The notes: a model not told the origin generated them from the letters alone. A DNA stretch of 64,000 nucleotides from Wenjunlia tyrosinilytica (GCF_014646055.1 NZ_BMMS01000024.1:92354-156353), one strand, 5' to 3'; counted from the stretch's first letter, positions 15,729 to 25,379 are shown. Numbers and translations are program-made.

Positions 15729-18191
15729 TCAGTCCTCGTAACCGAGTTGGAGGTCGCGTTCGGTGCGGCCTCCCCCCGCGACCTGGAGGACGGTGGCGAC
15801 GGGCGGATAGCCGGAGGCGATCACCGTGTACTGACCCGTCGCCAGGTCCGTGAAGCGGAAGACGCCGTCCGCTCCCGTGGTCGTGGTGTCGAGGACAGTG
15901 CCTCCGGCGTCGAGGAGCGTGACCCGGGCGTCCTCCACCGGCCGCCCGCCCTCGCCGCGCACGGTGCCGCGCAGCACGGCGCCTCCGGCGAGTTCGATGT
16001 CCTGGCGGGTCTCCCTGGACGCCTGCAGGCTCACCGGGAGGGCGGCCGGCCGGTAGGTGCGGGCGCTCGCGGCGAGGGTGTACTCGCCCGCGATCAGCTC
16101 CTTGAGCACATAGCCGCCGTCGTAGCCGCCGCGGGCGGTGGCCACGACCTCGCCCCGCACGTCGGTGAGGGTGATCGTGGCGTCGGGCACGGGGGCGCCG
16201 TCGGGCGTGCGCACGGTTCCGGCGAGGCGCCCGGCCCCGCCGAGCAGGACGTCCACGTCCACGGGCCGGTCGGCCACGGTCACCGTGACCGCCTGCGGCC
16301 GATACCCGCCCGCCGCGGCGATCAGCACATAGCTGCCCGGCCCCGGCGTGCTCAGCGCGTACCGGCCGTCCTCGCCCGTTGCGCCGCGCCCGATCTGACG
16401 GCCCGAGACATCGATGAGCGTCAGGGCGGCGCGGGCGATGGCCGAGCCGTCCGCGTGGTGGACGCCGCCGCACACGGGAACGCCCTGGAGGCGGCTGGGC
16501 GCCGGGGCCTGCGAGGGAACGGTGATGCTGATCGAGTGGACCTCGGGCTGGGCCGCCGGCGCGACCGCGGTGCCGCGCTCGCCCGAGGGCTCCTGGCGGG
16601 ATTCGGTGGAGTTCACGAGGGGCTTCTCCTTGAGCGCGAGGGCCAGCACGACGCCGAGCGCGAGCACCGGCACCAGGTAGAGGAAGATCCGGGGCATCGC
16701 GTCGGCGTACGCGGCCACGTAGGCGTCGCGCAGCGGAGCGGGCATCGCGTGCACCGTCCGCGGGGTGATGGACCGCGGGTCGGGCAGGCCCGCGCCGTGC
16801 GGCAGGCGTTCGGACAGGGCCCGGGAGAGCCGGTCGGCGAAGACCGTGCCGAAGACGGCGGCGCCCACCGAGCCGCCGATCTGCCGGAAGTAGTTGTTGG
16901 CGGAGGTGGCGGTGCCGAGGTCCGAGGGGCGCACGGAGTTCTGGACGGCGAGGATGAGCACGGGCAGCACCATGCCGATGCCTGCACCGAGCACGGCCAT
17001 CCAGGCGCTGTACTCGGCGGGGGAGGTATCGGCCTTCAGACCTGACAGCAGCCACAGGCCCGCGGCCGCGGCCGCGCAGCCGAGGACGGGGAAGAGCTTG
17101 TACCGGCCGGTGCGGCTGATCAGCTGCCCGCACGCGATGGAGGCGAGGACGATGCCGCCCATCATGGGCAGCATCAGCAGGCCGGACTCGGTGGCGGTGG
17201 CTCCGTCGACCATCTGCAGATACGTCGGCAGGTAGCCCGCCGCGCCGAAGAGCGCGACGCCGATCACCGCGCCGACCAGCCCGCTGACCGAGAAGACGCT
17301 GTCGCGGAACAGGCGCAGGGGAATGACGGGTTCCGAGGCGAAGCGCTCGACCAGGAGGAAGAGCAGCGCGGCCGCGACCGCTCCCGCGCCGAGGCCGAGG
17401 ACGGCCTCCGAGCGCCACGCGTAGCGGGAGCCGCCCCAGCTGGTCAGCAGGACCACGCAGACACTGGCGGCGGTCAGCAGCAGGGCCCCGAGGACGTCGA
17501 GGCGGGGGCGGGTGCGCGGCCGGGGGAGCTTGAGCACGACGCTGACCAGGGCGAGGGTGGCCAGCCCGAACGGCACATTGGCGTAGAAGCACCAGCGCCA
17601 GCTCGCGTGGTCGGTGAAGAAGCCGCCGAGCAGGGGTCCGGCGACCGAGGCGACGCCGAACGCCGCTCCGATCAGTCCCATGTAGCGGCCGCGCCTTCGG
17701 GCCGGGACGATGTCGGCGATGATCGCTTGGACGCCGATCACGAGACCGCCGCCGCCGATGCCCTGGACGGCGCGGAAGGCGATCAGCTGGTCCATGGTCC
17801 GCGACCATCCGGCGAGCGCCGATCCGACCACGAAGACCGCGATGGCGAACTGGAAGACACCCTTGCGCCCGAGGAGGTCGCCGAGCTTGCCGTAGACCGG
17901 CAGGCCGACGGTGGACGCCAGCAGGTACGCGGTGATCGCCCAGGACATCCGGTCCAGGCCGTGCAGCTCCCCGACGATCCTCGGCAGGGCGGTGGCCACG
18001 ATCGTGTGGTCCAGGGCCGCGAGCATCAGGGTGAGCATCAGCCCGAGGAAGACCAGGCGGGTGCCGCGCGGGGTCAGCGGCGGGGGGCCGGGGGCCGGGG
18101 CGGGCGGCGGCGTCGGTGAGGGGGCCGGGGCCGCTGCCGGTCCGGCGTGCGGGGCGGGGCGCTCGCCCTTCACCACGGTGGTCCTGGCCAA
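15729..18191 (-). CDS. DHA2-type MFS exporter with three carboxypeptidase-regulatory-like domains
   Basis: 820 residues. The start is taken as TTG at 18191, with GGGAGC 6 bp upstream. A Pro/Ala-rich N-terminus precedes about 14 membrane segments (about 45-530) with DHA2 motifs: [17 protein letters not shown], motif A region [13 protein letters not shown], and the motif C region GPLLGGFF. The C-terminal third (about 565-820) is three repeated beta-sandwich domains, each with a G-x-V-x-DG-x-PV-x-DA-x-(V/I)-TL-x-D pattern. The exporter part suggests proton-driven drug or metabolite efflux. The added domains are predicted at the cytoplasmic end, and their role is unknown. Confidence 0.88.
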   Translation of the reverse strand: MARTTVVKGERPAPHAGPAAAPAPSPTPPPAPAPGPPPLTPRGTRLVFLGLMLTLMLAALDHTIVATALPRIVGELHGLDRMSWAITAYLLASTVGLPVYGKLGDLLGRKGVFQFAIAVFVVGSALAGWSRTMDQLIAFRAVQGIGGGGLVIGVQAIIADIVPARRRGRYMGLIGAAFGVASVAGPLLGGFFTDHASWRWCFYANVPFGLATLALVSVVLKLPRPRTRPRLDVLGALLLTAASVCVVLLTSWGGSRYAWRSEAVLGLGAGAVAAALLFLLVERFASEPVIPLRLFRDSVFSVSGLVGAVIGVALFGAAGYLPTYLQMVDGATATESGLLMLPMMGGIVLASIACGQLISRTGRYKLFPVLGCAAAAAGLWLLSGLKADTSPAEYSAWMAVLGAGIGMVLPVLILAVQNSVRPSDLGTATSANNYFRQIGGSVGAAVFGTVFADRLSRALSERLPHGAGLPDPRSITPRTVHAMPAPLRDAYVAAYADAMPRIFLYLVPVLALGVVLALALKEKPLVNSTESRQEPSGERGTAVAPAAQPEVHSISITVPSQAPAPSRLQGVPVCGGVHHADGSAIARAALTLIDVSGRQIGRGATGEDGRYALSTPGPGSYVLIAAAGGYRPQAVTVTVADRPVDVDVLLGGAGRLAGTVRTPDGAPVPDATITLTDVRGEVVATARGGYDGGYVLKELIAGEYTLAASARTYRPAALPVSLQASRETRQDIELAGGAVLRGTVRGEGGRPVEDARVTLLDAGGTVLDTTTTGADGVFRFTDLATGQYTVIASGYPPVATVLQVAGGGRTERDLQLGYED

Positions 18192-18417
18192 CTTCAGCTC
18201 CCGTCGTCACGCTCCCTGCCACCGCCCATTTCTCGCATCGCGCGACAACGGGGAGCAACCGCGACGATTTCCCGGACAGCCGTGAAGTCGCCTGTGACAT
18301 GCGGGCTTGATGAGGTTTGGAGCGGTCAGGACCACCCGTACCGGTGAACCGGCAGCGCGCCATCGCGGGGCTGACGGATGCGAGTGGCGCCCGCGGGGCC
18401 CGGTGGGCCCGGTGGGC

Positions 18418-18861
18418 CTACTTCTCGACCTCGGAGGCCAGGTTGGCCAGCACGGCGTCCTGGATGCGGTTGAGGCCCTTGGGTGCGAAGGTCCGCTCGA
18501 AGAAGCCGCCCACACCGCCCGCACCGGTCCACGTCGTCTCGACGGCGACCTTGGAGCGGCCTTCTCCGGCGGGGGTGACGGTCCAGGTGGTGACCATGGA
18601 GGAGTTGGTGTCGCGCTCCACCAGCTGCCCCGAGGTGGGCTCGGTGACATCGAAGAGGCAGTCCCGCGCGCGCTTGGAGGTCGCCTGGAGCCTCCAGTGC
18701 ACCGTGGTGCCGGCGCCGGTGCCGCCCTCGCGCACCTCGTACTCGCTGAACTGCTCGGTGAGCAGGCGCGGCCTGGTCTGCGCGTAGTCCGCGAGCGCCG
18801 CGAAGACCCTCTCGGGGTCGGCTGCGATCGTCCGCTGAGTGGCCGCCTCGACCTTTGCCAT
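18418..18861 (-). CDS. SRPBCC (START-like) family protein
   Basis: 147 residues, a single helix-grip fold: N-terminal strand EAATQRTIAADPERVFAALA, central WRLQATSKRARDCLFDVTEP, and a long C-terminal helix starting near GVGGFFERTFAPKGL. The family binds lipids or polyketides, or acts as cyclase/aromatase. Isolated, uncharacterised single-domain members like this one are common. It is divergent from the DrrAB-like genes with a 131-bp shared upstream region, so joint control is possible. The 226 bp after its stop hold no gene. Confidence 0.8.
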   Translation of the reverse strand: MAKVEAATQRTIAADPERVFAALADYAQTRPRLLTEQFSEYEVREGGTGAGTTVHWRLQATSKRARDCLFDVTEPTSGQLVERDTNSSMVTTWTVTPAGEGRSKVAVETTWTGAGGVGGFFERTFAPKGLNRIQDAVLANLASEVEK

Positions 18862-18992
18862 GCTGATCCTCCGGTTGTGGTCGACTGAGGTTTGCGGCTA
18901 GCCAACCACGGGGAGGAAGAGGTCCGCGCTCGGGGGCTGTGCGGGCGTGGCCGAGCGATTTCCCGGGGGCCGATACACGGGAAGTGATGCGG

Positions 18993-19988
18993 ATGGCGGT
19001 ACCGGCGGGGGCCGCGGCTGTCGCGGTGCGCGGTCTGGCGAAACGCTACGCGGAGGTGGAGGCCGTCCGCGGGGTCGACTTCGAAGTGGCGCCGGGAGAG
19101 ACCTTCGGCTTCCTCGGGCCCAATGGCGCGGGCAAGTCCACCACCATCAAGATGCTCTGCACCCTGGTCAAGCCCTCCGGCGGCACCGCCACGGTGGCGG
19201 GGCACGACGTCCTGAGCGAGCGGAACGAGGTCCGCCGCAATATCGGCCTGGTCTTCCAGGACCCCACCCTCGACCTCTACCTCACCGCCGCGCAGAACCT
19301 CCGCTTCCACGCCGAGCTCTACGGCGTTCCCCGGGCGGTCGTCCCCGAGCGCATGGCCGCGGTGCTGGAGATGGTCAACCTCGCCGACCGCAAGGACAGC
19401 AAGGTGATGACGTTCTCCGGAGGGATGCGGCGGCGGCTCGAGATCGCCCGCGGCCTGCTGCACTCGCCGAGGGTGCTCTTCCTGGACGAACCGACGGTGG
19501 GCCTGGACCCGCAGACCCGCAGCTCCATCTGGGACTACATCGGTGAGCTGAAGCAGACCGAGGACATCACCATCTTCATGACCACGCACTACATGGACGA
19601 GGCCGAGTACTGCGACCGGATAGCGATCATCGACCACGGCCGGATCGTGGCGATCGACACTCCGCAGGCGCTCAAGGCCAGCATCGGCGAGGACCGGGTG
19701 CGGGTCTCCACGGCCGACGACCAGGCGGCGATGGCCGCGCTCAAGCAGCACTTCGAGCTCGAGCCCCGGCTCAGCGAGGGCCAGGTCATGTTCTCCGTGG
19801 CCTCGGGCGAGCAGTTCGTGCCGCGCCTGTTCGCGGAGCTCGGTGTGCCGATCCACTCGGTGAGCGTCTCCCGGCCGTCGCTGGACGACGTGTTCATGGC
19901 CTACACCGGCAAGACGATCCGCGACGCCGAGGAGTCCGCGCCCGCGGGCGCCGAGCTGATGCGGATGATGGCGAAGGGGCGCCGATGA
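18993..19988 (+). CDS. DrrA-like ABC transporter ATP-binding protein
   Basis: 331 residues from ATG 18993, chosen because GGGAAG lies 8 bp upstream; ATG 18987 and GTG 18984 are alternatives. Walker A FGFLGPNGAGKSTTIKM, signature FSGGMRRRLEIARGL, Walker B VLFLDEPTVGLDP and the H-loop (TTHYMDEAE) are intact. The C-terminal extension with VSRPSLDDVFMAYTGK is typical of DrrA/CcmA-type exporters. It powers the permease encoded by the next gene (ATGA overlap). Likely cargo: a hydrophobic drug, lipid or metabolite; not determinable here. Confidence 0.92.
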   Translation: MAVPAGAAAVAVRGLAKRYAEVEAVRGVDFEVAPGETFGFLGPNGAGKSTTIKMLCTLVKPSGGTATVAGHDVLSERNEVRRNIGLVFQDPTLDLYLTAAQNLRFHAELYGVPRAVVPERMAAVLEMVNLADRKDSKVMTFSGGMRRRLEIARGLLHSPRVLFLDEPTVGLDPQTRSSIWDYIGELKQTEDITIFMTTHYMDEAEYCDRIAIIDHGRIVAIDTPQALKASIGEDRVRVSTADDQAAMAALKQHFELEPRLSEGQVMFSVASGEQFVPRLFAELGVPIHSVSVSRPSLDDVFMAYTGKTIRDAEESAPAGAELMRMMAKGRR

Positions 19989-20842
19989 CCACGTACGCGC
20001 CCGTGCCGCCCGTCGCCGTGCCGGCCGGCGGCATGGGGAGCTTCTACCGCGGTGTGCGCGTGGTGTGGCAGCGCGAACTGCTGCGGTTCTGGAACGACCG
20101 GCTGAGGATCTTCACCGTGCTGGTGCAGCCGCTGCTGTTCGTCTTCGTCCTCGGCAATGGGCTGGGCTCGATCACCCGCAGTGTGTCCGGGGTGTCGTAC
20201 AAGACGTTCGTCTACCCGGGCGCGCTGGCGATGTCGGTGCTGTTCACCGCGGTGTTCTCGGCGGGCTCCATCGTGTGGGACCGCGAGTTCGGCTTTCTGC
20301 GGGAGATGCTGGTGGCCCCGGTCAGCCGACTGGCGATCGTGGTCGGCAAGTGCCTGGGCGGGGCGACGACGGCCACCGCGCAGGGCATCCTGGTGCTGGC
20401 GCTGGCCGGTCTGGTGGGAATCCCGTATTCGCCCGTGATGATCCTGATCCTGCTCGGGGAGCTCGCGCTGCTGGCCTTCACGGTCACCGCGTTCGGGGTG
20501 ATGATCTCGGCGCGGGTGCGGACGTTCCAGGGGTTCATGGGGCTGACCCAGATGCTCCTGATGCCCCTGTTCTTCACCTCGGGTGCGATGTTCCCGCTGT
20601 CCGGCCTCCCCGGCTGGCTGCACGTGGTGACCCGCCTCAACCCGCTCACCTACGCCGTCGACCCCATCCGCCGGGTGGTCTTCCACTACCTGGACGTCGG
20701 CGCCGCGGCGCGGGCGGTCTACGCCCCGGGAGTGACCTGGGGCGGCTACCACGTGCCGATCTGGCTGGAGCTCGTCATCGTGGCCGCCTCGGGGCTGGCC
20801 ATGCTGGGGGTGGCAGGGCTGGAGTTCCGCGACTCGGAGTGA
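19985..20842 (+). CDS. DrrB-like ABC-2 transporter permease
   Basis: 285 residues with six predicted membrane segments of the ABC-2 type: FTVLVQPLLFVFVLG first, then ALAMSVLFTAVFSAGS, GILVLALAGLVG, LALLAFTVTAFGVMIS, MLLMPLFFTSGAMFPLSGLP and a C-terminal LVIVAASGLAMLGVAG. The amphipathic Arg-rich N-terminus (VVWQRELLRFWNDR) is the usual coupling helix. The start overlaps the stop of the ATPase gene, so the two make one exporter. Confidence 0.92.
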   Translation: MTTYAPVPPVAVPAGGMGSFYRGVRVVWQRELLRFWNDRLRIFTVLVQPLLFVFVLGNGLGSITRSVSGVSYKTFVYPGALAMSVLFTAVFSAGSIVWDREFGFLREMLVAPVSRLAIVVGKCLGGATTATAQGILVLALAGLVGIPYSPVMILILLGELALLAFTVTAFGVMISARVRTFQGFMGLTQMLLMPLFFTSGAMFPLSGLPGWLHVVTRLNPLTYAVDPIRRVVFHYLDVGAAARAVYAPGVTWGGYHVPIWLELVIVAASGLAMLGVAGLEFRDSE

Positions 20843-20944
20843 ATCACCGTCCGTCGGACTCACGTCCGCCGCTCGGTCTCGGCCGGACGGGTCAGCAGCG
20901 GTGGACGACAGGGCGGTCCCGCGCGGTCATCACGGTGGCGGTAT

Positions 20945-20960
20945 TCGAATAAACGTTCTA
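20945..20960. promoter_or_regulatory. LexA-like SOS box
   Basis: TCGAATAAACGTTCTA matches the actinobacterial/Gram-positive SOS box (TCGAAC-N4-GTTCGA) at 10 of 12 arm positions. It lies 31 bp before the start codon of the radical SAM gene, where a repressor would block the promoter. This suggests DNA-damage control by LexA. Confidence 0.55.
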
Positions 20961-20990
20961 CCGTGGGCGCCGTACCACCAAGGAGGCACC

Positions 20991-22025
20991 ATGCGCTGGG
21001 ACAACCTGAGCCTCGACGACAGGCCCGCCGCACCGCCGTCGCTCTTCGGCCAGGACGCGGTGACCAGGACGTTCGACACACCCGAGTTCCGGGGAATCAC
21101 CTTCCACGAGGTCAGGGCCCGGTCCATCGTCAACCGGGTGCCGGGTGCCTCGCGCATGCCGTTCGAATGGACGCTGAACCCCTACCGGGGGTGCTCGCAC
21201 GCCTGCGTCTACTGCTTCGCCCGCAAGACCCACAGCTATCTCGACCTCGACACCGGCCTCGACTTCGACTCCCAGATCGTGGTGAAGGTCAACGCGCCCG
21301 AACTCCTGCGCCGCGAGCTGGGCTCGCGCCGCTGGCAGGGCGACCACATAGCCATGGGCACGAATGTCGACTGCTACCAGCGGGCCGAGGGCCGCTACCG
21401 GCTGATGCCCGGCATCCTCGAGGCGCTGCGCGACTTCGCCAACCCGTTCTCGATCCTCACCAAGGGCTCGCTGATCCTGCGCGACCTCGAACTGCTCCAG
21501 CAGGCGACCGAGGTGACCCAGGTCGGCACCGCCGTCTCCGTCGGCTCCCTGGACCGCGAGCTGTGGCGCACGGTCGAGCCCGGCACCCCGTCACCGCACA
21601 AGCGCCTCGAGGTGTGCCGCACACTCAACGACGCCGGGGTGCCCTGCGCGGTGCTGATGGCCCCCGTCCTGCCCTACCTCAGCGACTCCCCCACCCAGCT
21701 GCGCGCCACCGTCCGCGCCATCGCGGAGGCGGGCGCCACCTCTGTCACCCCGCTGGTGCTGCATCTGCGCCCGGGGGCGCGCGAGTGGTACATGGCCTGG
21801 CTCGCCGAGCACCACCCCCGACTCGTCCCGCGCTACGAGGCGCTGTACGCGGGCGGTTCCTACGCCCCGCGCTGGTACCAGCGCCGGGTCACCGGCCGGG
21901 TGCACGAGCTTGCCGCGCAGTACGGCTGCGGCCCCTCCCGCAAGGGCGCCTCCCGCCGTGTCCAGCCTCCGCCCGCCCCGGTCCCGGAGCCCGAGGAGGG
22001 CCCGACCCAGCTCACCCTTCTCTAA
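20991..22025 (+). CDS. Radical SAM protein of the Rv2578c/SPL-like family
   Basis: 344 residues from ATG 20991 with AAGGAGG upstream. The [4Fe-4S] cysteines are Cys68, Cys72 and Cys75 in RGCSHACVYCFAR, inside the family context FEWTLNPYRGCSH. Later motifs GTNVDCYQRAE and ILTKGSLILRD fit the group related to spore photoproduct lyase, for which no reaction is firmly known. The C-terminal ~30 residues are Pro/Arg-rich. With the LexA-like box upstream, a role in DNA repair or the damage response is a reasonable inference. A 20-bp repeat array follows the gene. Confidence 0.88.
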   Translation: MRWDNLSLDDRPAAPPSLFGQDAVTRTFDTPEFRGITFHEVRARSIVNRVPGASRMPFEWTLNPYRGCSHACVYCFARKTHSYLDLDTGLDFDSQIVVKVNAPELLRRELGSRRWQGDHIAMGTNVDCYQRAEGRYRLMPGILEALRDFANPFSILTKGSLILRDLELLQQATEVTQVGTAVSVGSLDRELWRTVEPGTPSPHKRLEVCRTLNDAGVPCAVLMAPVLPYLSDSPTQLRATVRAIAEAGATSVTPLVLHLRPGAREWYMAWLAEHHPRLVPRYEALYAGGSYAPRWYQRRVTGRVHELAAQYGCGPSRKGASRRVQPPPAPVPEPEEGPTQLTLL

Positions 22026-22117
22026 AAGGCGCCTCTCCAAAAGGCGCCCGCTCTCCGAAGGCCCCCGCGTTCCTCCTCCGCCGCCGCGGGCACCTCTCCG
22101 AAGCCGCCACGACCGGG

Positions 22118-22317
22118 CGCCGACGCCACCGGGACTCCGAAGCACCGGCACCTCGACGACGCCACCGGCACCTCTCCGACGCCACCGGCTCGTTTCTGAC
22201 GTCATCGGCACCTCAACGACGCCTCCGGCTCCTTTCTGACGCCTCCGCGACCTCTCTGACGCCTCCGCGACCTCTCTGACGCCTCCGCCACCTCTCTGAC
22301 GCCTTCGGCGCCCAGGC
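22118..22317. repeat. 20-bp tandem repeat array, about 8-9 units
   Basis: The unit GACGCCTCCGCGACCTCTCT is identical at 22238-22257 and 22258-22277, with one change at 22278-22297. Diverged units run in register back to 22158, and one more lies at 22122-22141. The left end is the more degenerate, as expected when an array grows at one side. No coding function is evident. Confidence 0.85.
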
Positions 22318-22360
22318 CGCCCCGGCCTCCGGTTCGTGCGGGCCGGGCTCTGGCGCATCG

Positions 22361-22376
22361 GTTACTCCCGAGTTAC
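22361..22376. promoter_or_regulatory. Imperfect palindrome upstream of the dehydrogenase gene
   Basis: GTTACTCCCGAGTTAC has 7-bp arms separated by 2 bp with one mismatch, about 235 bp before the start codon and next to an AT-richer stretch. It has the form of a TetR-type operator. The regulator is not identified. Confidence 0.35.
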
Positions 22377-22609
22377 AGTCGAGCGATCGGTCCGTGCCCA
22401 CCGCCACCGCGGGGGCTCGGCGGTTTCCCGCATGCGGCGGCCAGGTGACGCAGCCCCCGTGCGGTTCGCAAGGCAGTGCCAGGTCCGACTCCGGGACAGA
22501 GTCGGCCGCTGTCCGGCACGCCTGCTCTCCCCCATCAGGGCCGTGCGGCCCTCTTCAGCCGTCACCTCCCCCGCCCCGCGGGGGGAATCACCTCAATCAG
22601 GAGCATCTG

Positions 22610-24409
22610 ATGGACCGCCAATCCAGTACGGCGAAGTCCTGTCCCACAGTCGCGATCATCGGGCTGGGCACCATGGGCGCCGGAATCGCGGACGTGATGG
22701 CGCGCAGCGGCCGCGAGGTCATCGGGATCGACACCAGCGACAGTGCGGCCCGGGCCGCCCGTACCGCGCTGGAGCAGTCGACCCGGCGCTCGGTCGAGCG
22801 CGACAAGCTCACCGAGCAGGAGCGGGCCGATGTGCTCGCGCGCTTCCGCGTCTTCCCCGACCTCCAGGCCGCGGCCGACGCCGACCTGGTCATCGAGGTG
22901 GTCCCCGAGCACCTCGAGCTCAAGACGGAGATCTTCGAGGAGCTGGACCGCATCTGCCGCCCGGACGCGATCCTCGCCACCGGCACCAACGCACTGTCGG
23001 TCACCCGGATCTCGGCCGTCACCGCCCGGCCCGACCGGGTCCTCGGCCTGCACTTCTTCAACCCGGCGCCGGCGATGAAGCTGGTCGAGGTGGTCTCCAC
23101 GGTGCTCACCTCGCCGCAGGCCGCCGAGGCCGTGACGCGGCTGGCGAACGAACTGGGCAAGAGCCCCGTCGCGGTCGGCGACCGGCCCGGCTTCCTGGCC
23201 GACGGCCTGCTGTTCGGCTACCTCAACCAGGCCGCGGCGATGTACGAGTCCCGCTATGCCTCCCGCGAGGACATCGACGCGGCGATGCGGCTGGGCTGCG
23301 GCCTGCCGATGGGCCCGCTCGCCCTGCTCGACCTGATCGGCGTCGACACCGCGCAGACCGTCCTGGAGGCGATGTACGAGGCCTCCCGCGACCGGCTCCA
23401 CGCGCCCGCGCCGATCCTCAAGCAGCTGACCGCCGCCGGGCTGCTCGGCCGCAAGACGGGACGCGGCTTCTACACCTACGACAGCCCCGGCTCCCCCATC
23501 GTCGTGGCCGATGCCGCCACCCCGGACCCGGGCGCCGAGCAGGCCCCCGCCCGCCAGGTGCGCTCGGTCGGCGTGGCGGGCTCGGGGACGATGGCCACGG
23601 GCATCGCAGAGGTCTTCGCCAAGGCCGGTTTCGACGTCGTCCTGGTCGCCCGCAGCCAGGAGAAGGCGGACAAGGCGGTGGGCCGGCTCGCGAAGTCGCT
23701 GGACCGCTCGGTGGCCAAGGGCCGGCTGACGCAGGAACAGCGTGACGAGGCACTGGGCCGCGTCACGGCCGACGGCTCGGTGGACTCCTTCGCCTCGGTC
23801 GACCTCGCGGTGGAGGCGATCGCCGAGGACCTGGAGGTCAAACGGGCGCTGTTCACCACGTTCGACAAGGTCTGCAAGCCGGGGGCGATCCTGGCGACCA
23901 CGACCTCGTCGCTGCCGGTGATCGCCTGCGCGAGCGCCACCTCGCGCCCGCAGGACGTGATCGGGATGCACTTCTTCAACCCGGCGCCCGCGATGAAGCT
24001 GGTCGAGGTCGTCCGCACCGTGCTGACCGCGGACGACGTGCACGCCACCGTCAAGGGCCTGTGCACGGCGCTGCGCAAGCACCCGGTGGACTGCGCGGAC
24101 CGCGCCGGTTTCATCGTGAACGCCCTGCTCTTCCCGTACCTCAACGAGGCCGTGAAGATGCTCCAGTCCCACTACGCCACGGTGGACGACATGGACACCG
24201 CGATGAAGCTGGGCGGCGGGTATCCGATGGGGCCGTTCGAGTTGCTGGACGTGGTGGGGCTCGATGTCTCGCTGGCGATCCAGCGGGTGCTGCACCAGGA
24301 GTTCCGTGAGCCGGGGCTGGCTCCCGCGCCGCTGCTGGAGCACCTGGTGGCGGCGGGCTGCCTCGGCCGCAAGTCCGGCCGCGGATTCCGCGAGCATGCC
24401 AAGCGCTGA
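22610..24409 (+). CDS. Duplicated 3-hydroxyacyl-CoA dehydrogenase
   Basis: 599 residues from ATG 22610 (AGGAG upstream). It consists of two complete copies in tandem of the NAD-binding plus C-terminal 3HCDH unit: first Rossmann motif GLGTMGAG (18-25) with HFFNPAPAMKLVEVV, second GSGTMATG near residue 328 with the same HFFNPAPAMKLVEVV. Both keep the catalytic His, and each C-terminal half has a DRxGF motif and a PMGPxxLLD motif. It oxidises (S)-3-hydroxyacyl-CoA with NAD+, probably 3-hydroxybutyryl-CoA. Next to the ethylmalonyl-CoA genes it would link acetoacetyl-CoA and crotonyl-CoA, the substrate of Ccr. There is no hydratase domain, unlike FadB. Confidence 0.92.
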   Translation: MDRQSSTAKSCPTVAIIGLGTMGAGIADVMARSGREVIGIDTSDSAARAARTALEQSTRRSVERDKLTEQERADVLARFRVFPDLQAAADADLVIEVVPEHLELKTEIFEELDRICRPDAILATGTNALSVTRISAVTARPDRVLGLHFFNPAPAMKLVEVVSTVLTSPQAAEAVTRLANELGKSPVAVGDRPGFLADGLLFGYLNQAAAMYESRYASREDIDAAMRLGCGLPMGPLALLDLIGVDTAQTVLEAMYEASRDRLHAPAPILKQLTAAGLLGRKTGRGFYTYDSPGSPIVVADAATPDPGAEQAPARQVRSVGVAGSGTMATGIAEVFAKAGFDVVLVARSQEKADKAVGRLAKSLDRSVAKGRLTQEQRDEALGRVTADGSVDSFASVDLAVEAIAEDLEVKRALFTTFDKVCKPGAILATTTSSLPVIACASATSRPQDVIGMHFFNPAPAMKLVEVVRTVLTADDVHATVKGLCTALRKHPVDCADRAGFIVNALLFPYLNEAVKMLQSHYATVDDMDTAMKLGGGYPMGPFELLDVVGLDVSLAIQRVLHQEFREPGLAPAPLLEHLVAAGCLGRKSGRGFREHAKR

Positions 24410-24420
24410 CCCTCGGGGCA

Positions 24421-24450
24421 CCTCCTCCCCCGGGGACAGGGGGGAGGAGG
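24421..24450. terminator. Hairpin after the dehydrogenase gene
   Basis: CCTCCTCCCCC (24421-24431) pairs perfectly with GGGGGAGGAGG (24440-24450) across an 8-nt loop, 12 bp after the stop codon. There is no T-run, as is common for Streptomyces terminators. Confidence 0.65.
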
Positions 24451-24551
24451 GATGGGGCGGGCTTCTCGGACCCGAGTCGTGGCGCCCGCCCCGCCCGGCG
24501 CGTTCGAGAACCGGGGCGGGCTCCAGGGCCGCCCCGTGTTACGTTCCGCAC

Positions 24552-25358
24552 ATGTCTGAGCCCCGCGCCACCGCACGTACACCCGAGTCCACCGGTTCGG
24601 AGACAGCCAACGGCGGGCGAGGAGGAAGGCTCTCCGCGCAGCGCCACCGGGTGCGCCAGGACCTGGCCACCGCGGCCATGGAGCTGTTCGCGACACGTGG
24701 ATACGAGGCCACGACCGTCGACGAGATCGCCACGGCGGCCGGTGTGGCCAGGCGGACGTTCTTCCGCCACTTCAAGTCCAAGGAAGAGGCGATCTTCCCC
24801 GACCACGAGGACACGCTGGACCGCTGCGCGCAGATCCTGTCCTCGGCCGATCCCCGGGAGCACCCGCTGGACACGGTGTGCCGCGGTATCAAGGAGGTGC
24901 TGCGGATGTACGCCGAGTCCCCCGCGGTCTCCGTCGAGCGCTACCGCCTCACCCGCGAGGTACCGGCCCTGCGGGAGCGGGAGATCGCCTCTGTGGCGCG
25001 CTACCAGCGGCTTTTCACCAGTTATCTGCTCGGTCACTTCCCGGAGGCGGCCCACCACAACGGCGACGACGACCCCTTGCTGGCCGAGGTCGCGGCGACA
25101 GCGGTGGTCGCCGCCCACAACCACGTCCTGCGGCGCTGGCTGCGTGCGGGAGGCAAGGGCGACGTCGAGGCCCAGCTCGACCACGCGTTCGAGGTGATCC
25201 GGGAGACGTTCGGTACCGGCATCGGCGCCGGGCGTCGGCGGACCTCGCCCGCGGCGGCCTCCACGCAGGGGGATGTCCTGGTCACGGTGGCACGCACCGA
25301 CGCTCCCCTGGAGGACGTGATGCGCACCATTGAAAAGGCGCTGGAGGGCCGGGGCTGA
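24552..25358 (+). CDS. TetR-family regulator next to ccr
   Basis: 268 residues from ATG 24552. After a ~35-residue flexible N-terminus comes the HTH: TTVDEIATAAGVARRTFFRHF, followed by KSKEEAIFPDHEDTL. The C-terminal ligand domain (about 95-230) is unremarkable, and the final ~35 residues (from about RRRTSPAAA) form an extension. It sits between the dehydrogenase and ccr in the same direction, with a strong hairpin behind it and a perfect 15-bp palindrome in the ccr promoter, which is its most likely operator. An acyl-CoA ligand is inferred from context. Confidence 0.88.
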   Translation: MSEPRATARTPESTGSETANGGRGGRLSAQRHRVRQDLATAAMELFATRGYEATTVDEIATAAGVARRTFFRHFKSKEEAIFPDHEDTLDRCAQILSSADPREHPLDTVCRGIKEVLRMYAESPAVSVERYRLTREVPALREREIASVARYQRLFTSYLLGHFPEAAHHNGDDDPLLAEVAATAVVAAHNHVLRRWLRAGGKGDVEAQLDHAFEVIRETFGTGIGAGRRRTSPAAASTQGDVLVTVARTDAPLEDVMRTIEKALEGRG

Positions 25359-25379
25359 CCCCGCTTCCGAAGGACGAAA

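Larger units (their letters stand above)
22026..22609. other. 584-bp gap with repeat array and promoter of the dehydrogenase gene
   Basis: No convincing gene. Immediately after the radical SAM stop are two copies of AAAAGGCGCC (about 22024-22047) that can pair as a weak hairpin. A 20-bp repeat array fills 22118-22317. A 16-bp imperfect palindrome (22361-22376) and a long leader then precede the dehydrogenase start. Confidence 0.6.

Noticed and set aside
12161..15853. Very long open frame (about 1230 codons) on the plus strand
   Set aside because: It is antisense to the PAP2-DAGK and SpoIIE-type genes, has no family motifs and a biased Gly/Ala/His composition typical of shadow frames in GC-rich DNA.
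14977..18363. 1128-codon minus-strand frame across the exporter and SpoIIE gene
   Set aside because: Same strand but another frame of two well-supported genes; the translation is Arg/Pro-rich without domains.
22118..22317. CRISPR array
   Set aside because: Units are contiguous 20-bp tandem copies without spacers, and no cas gene is near.
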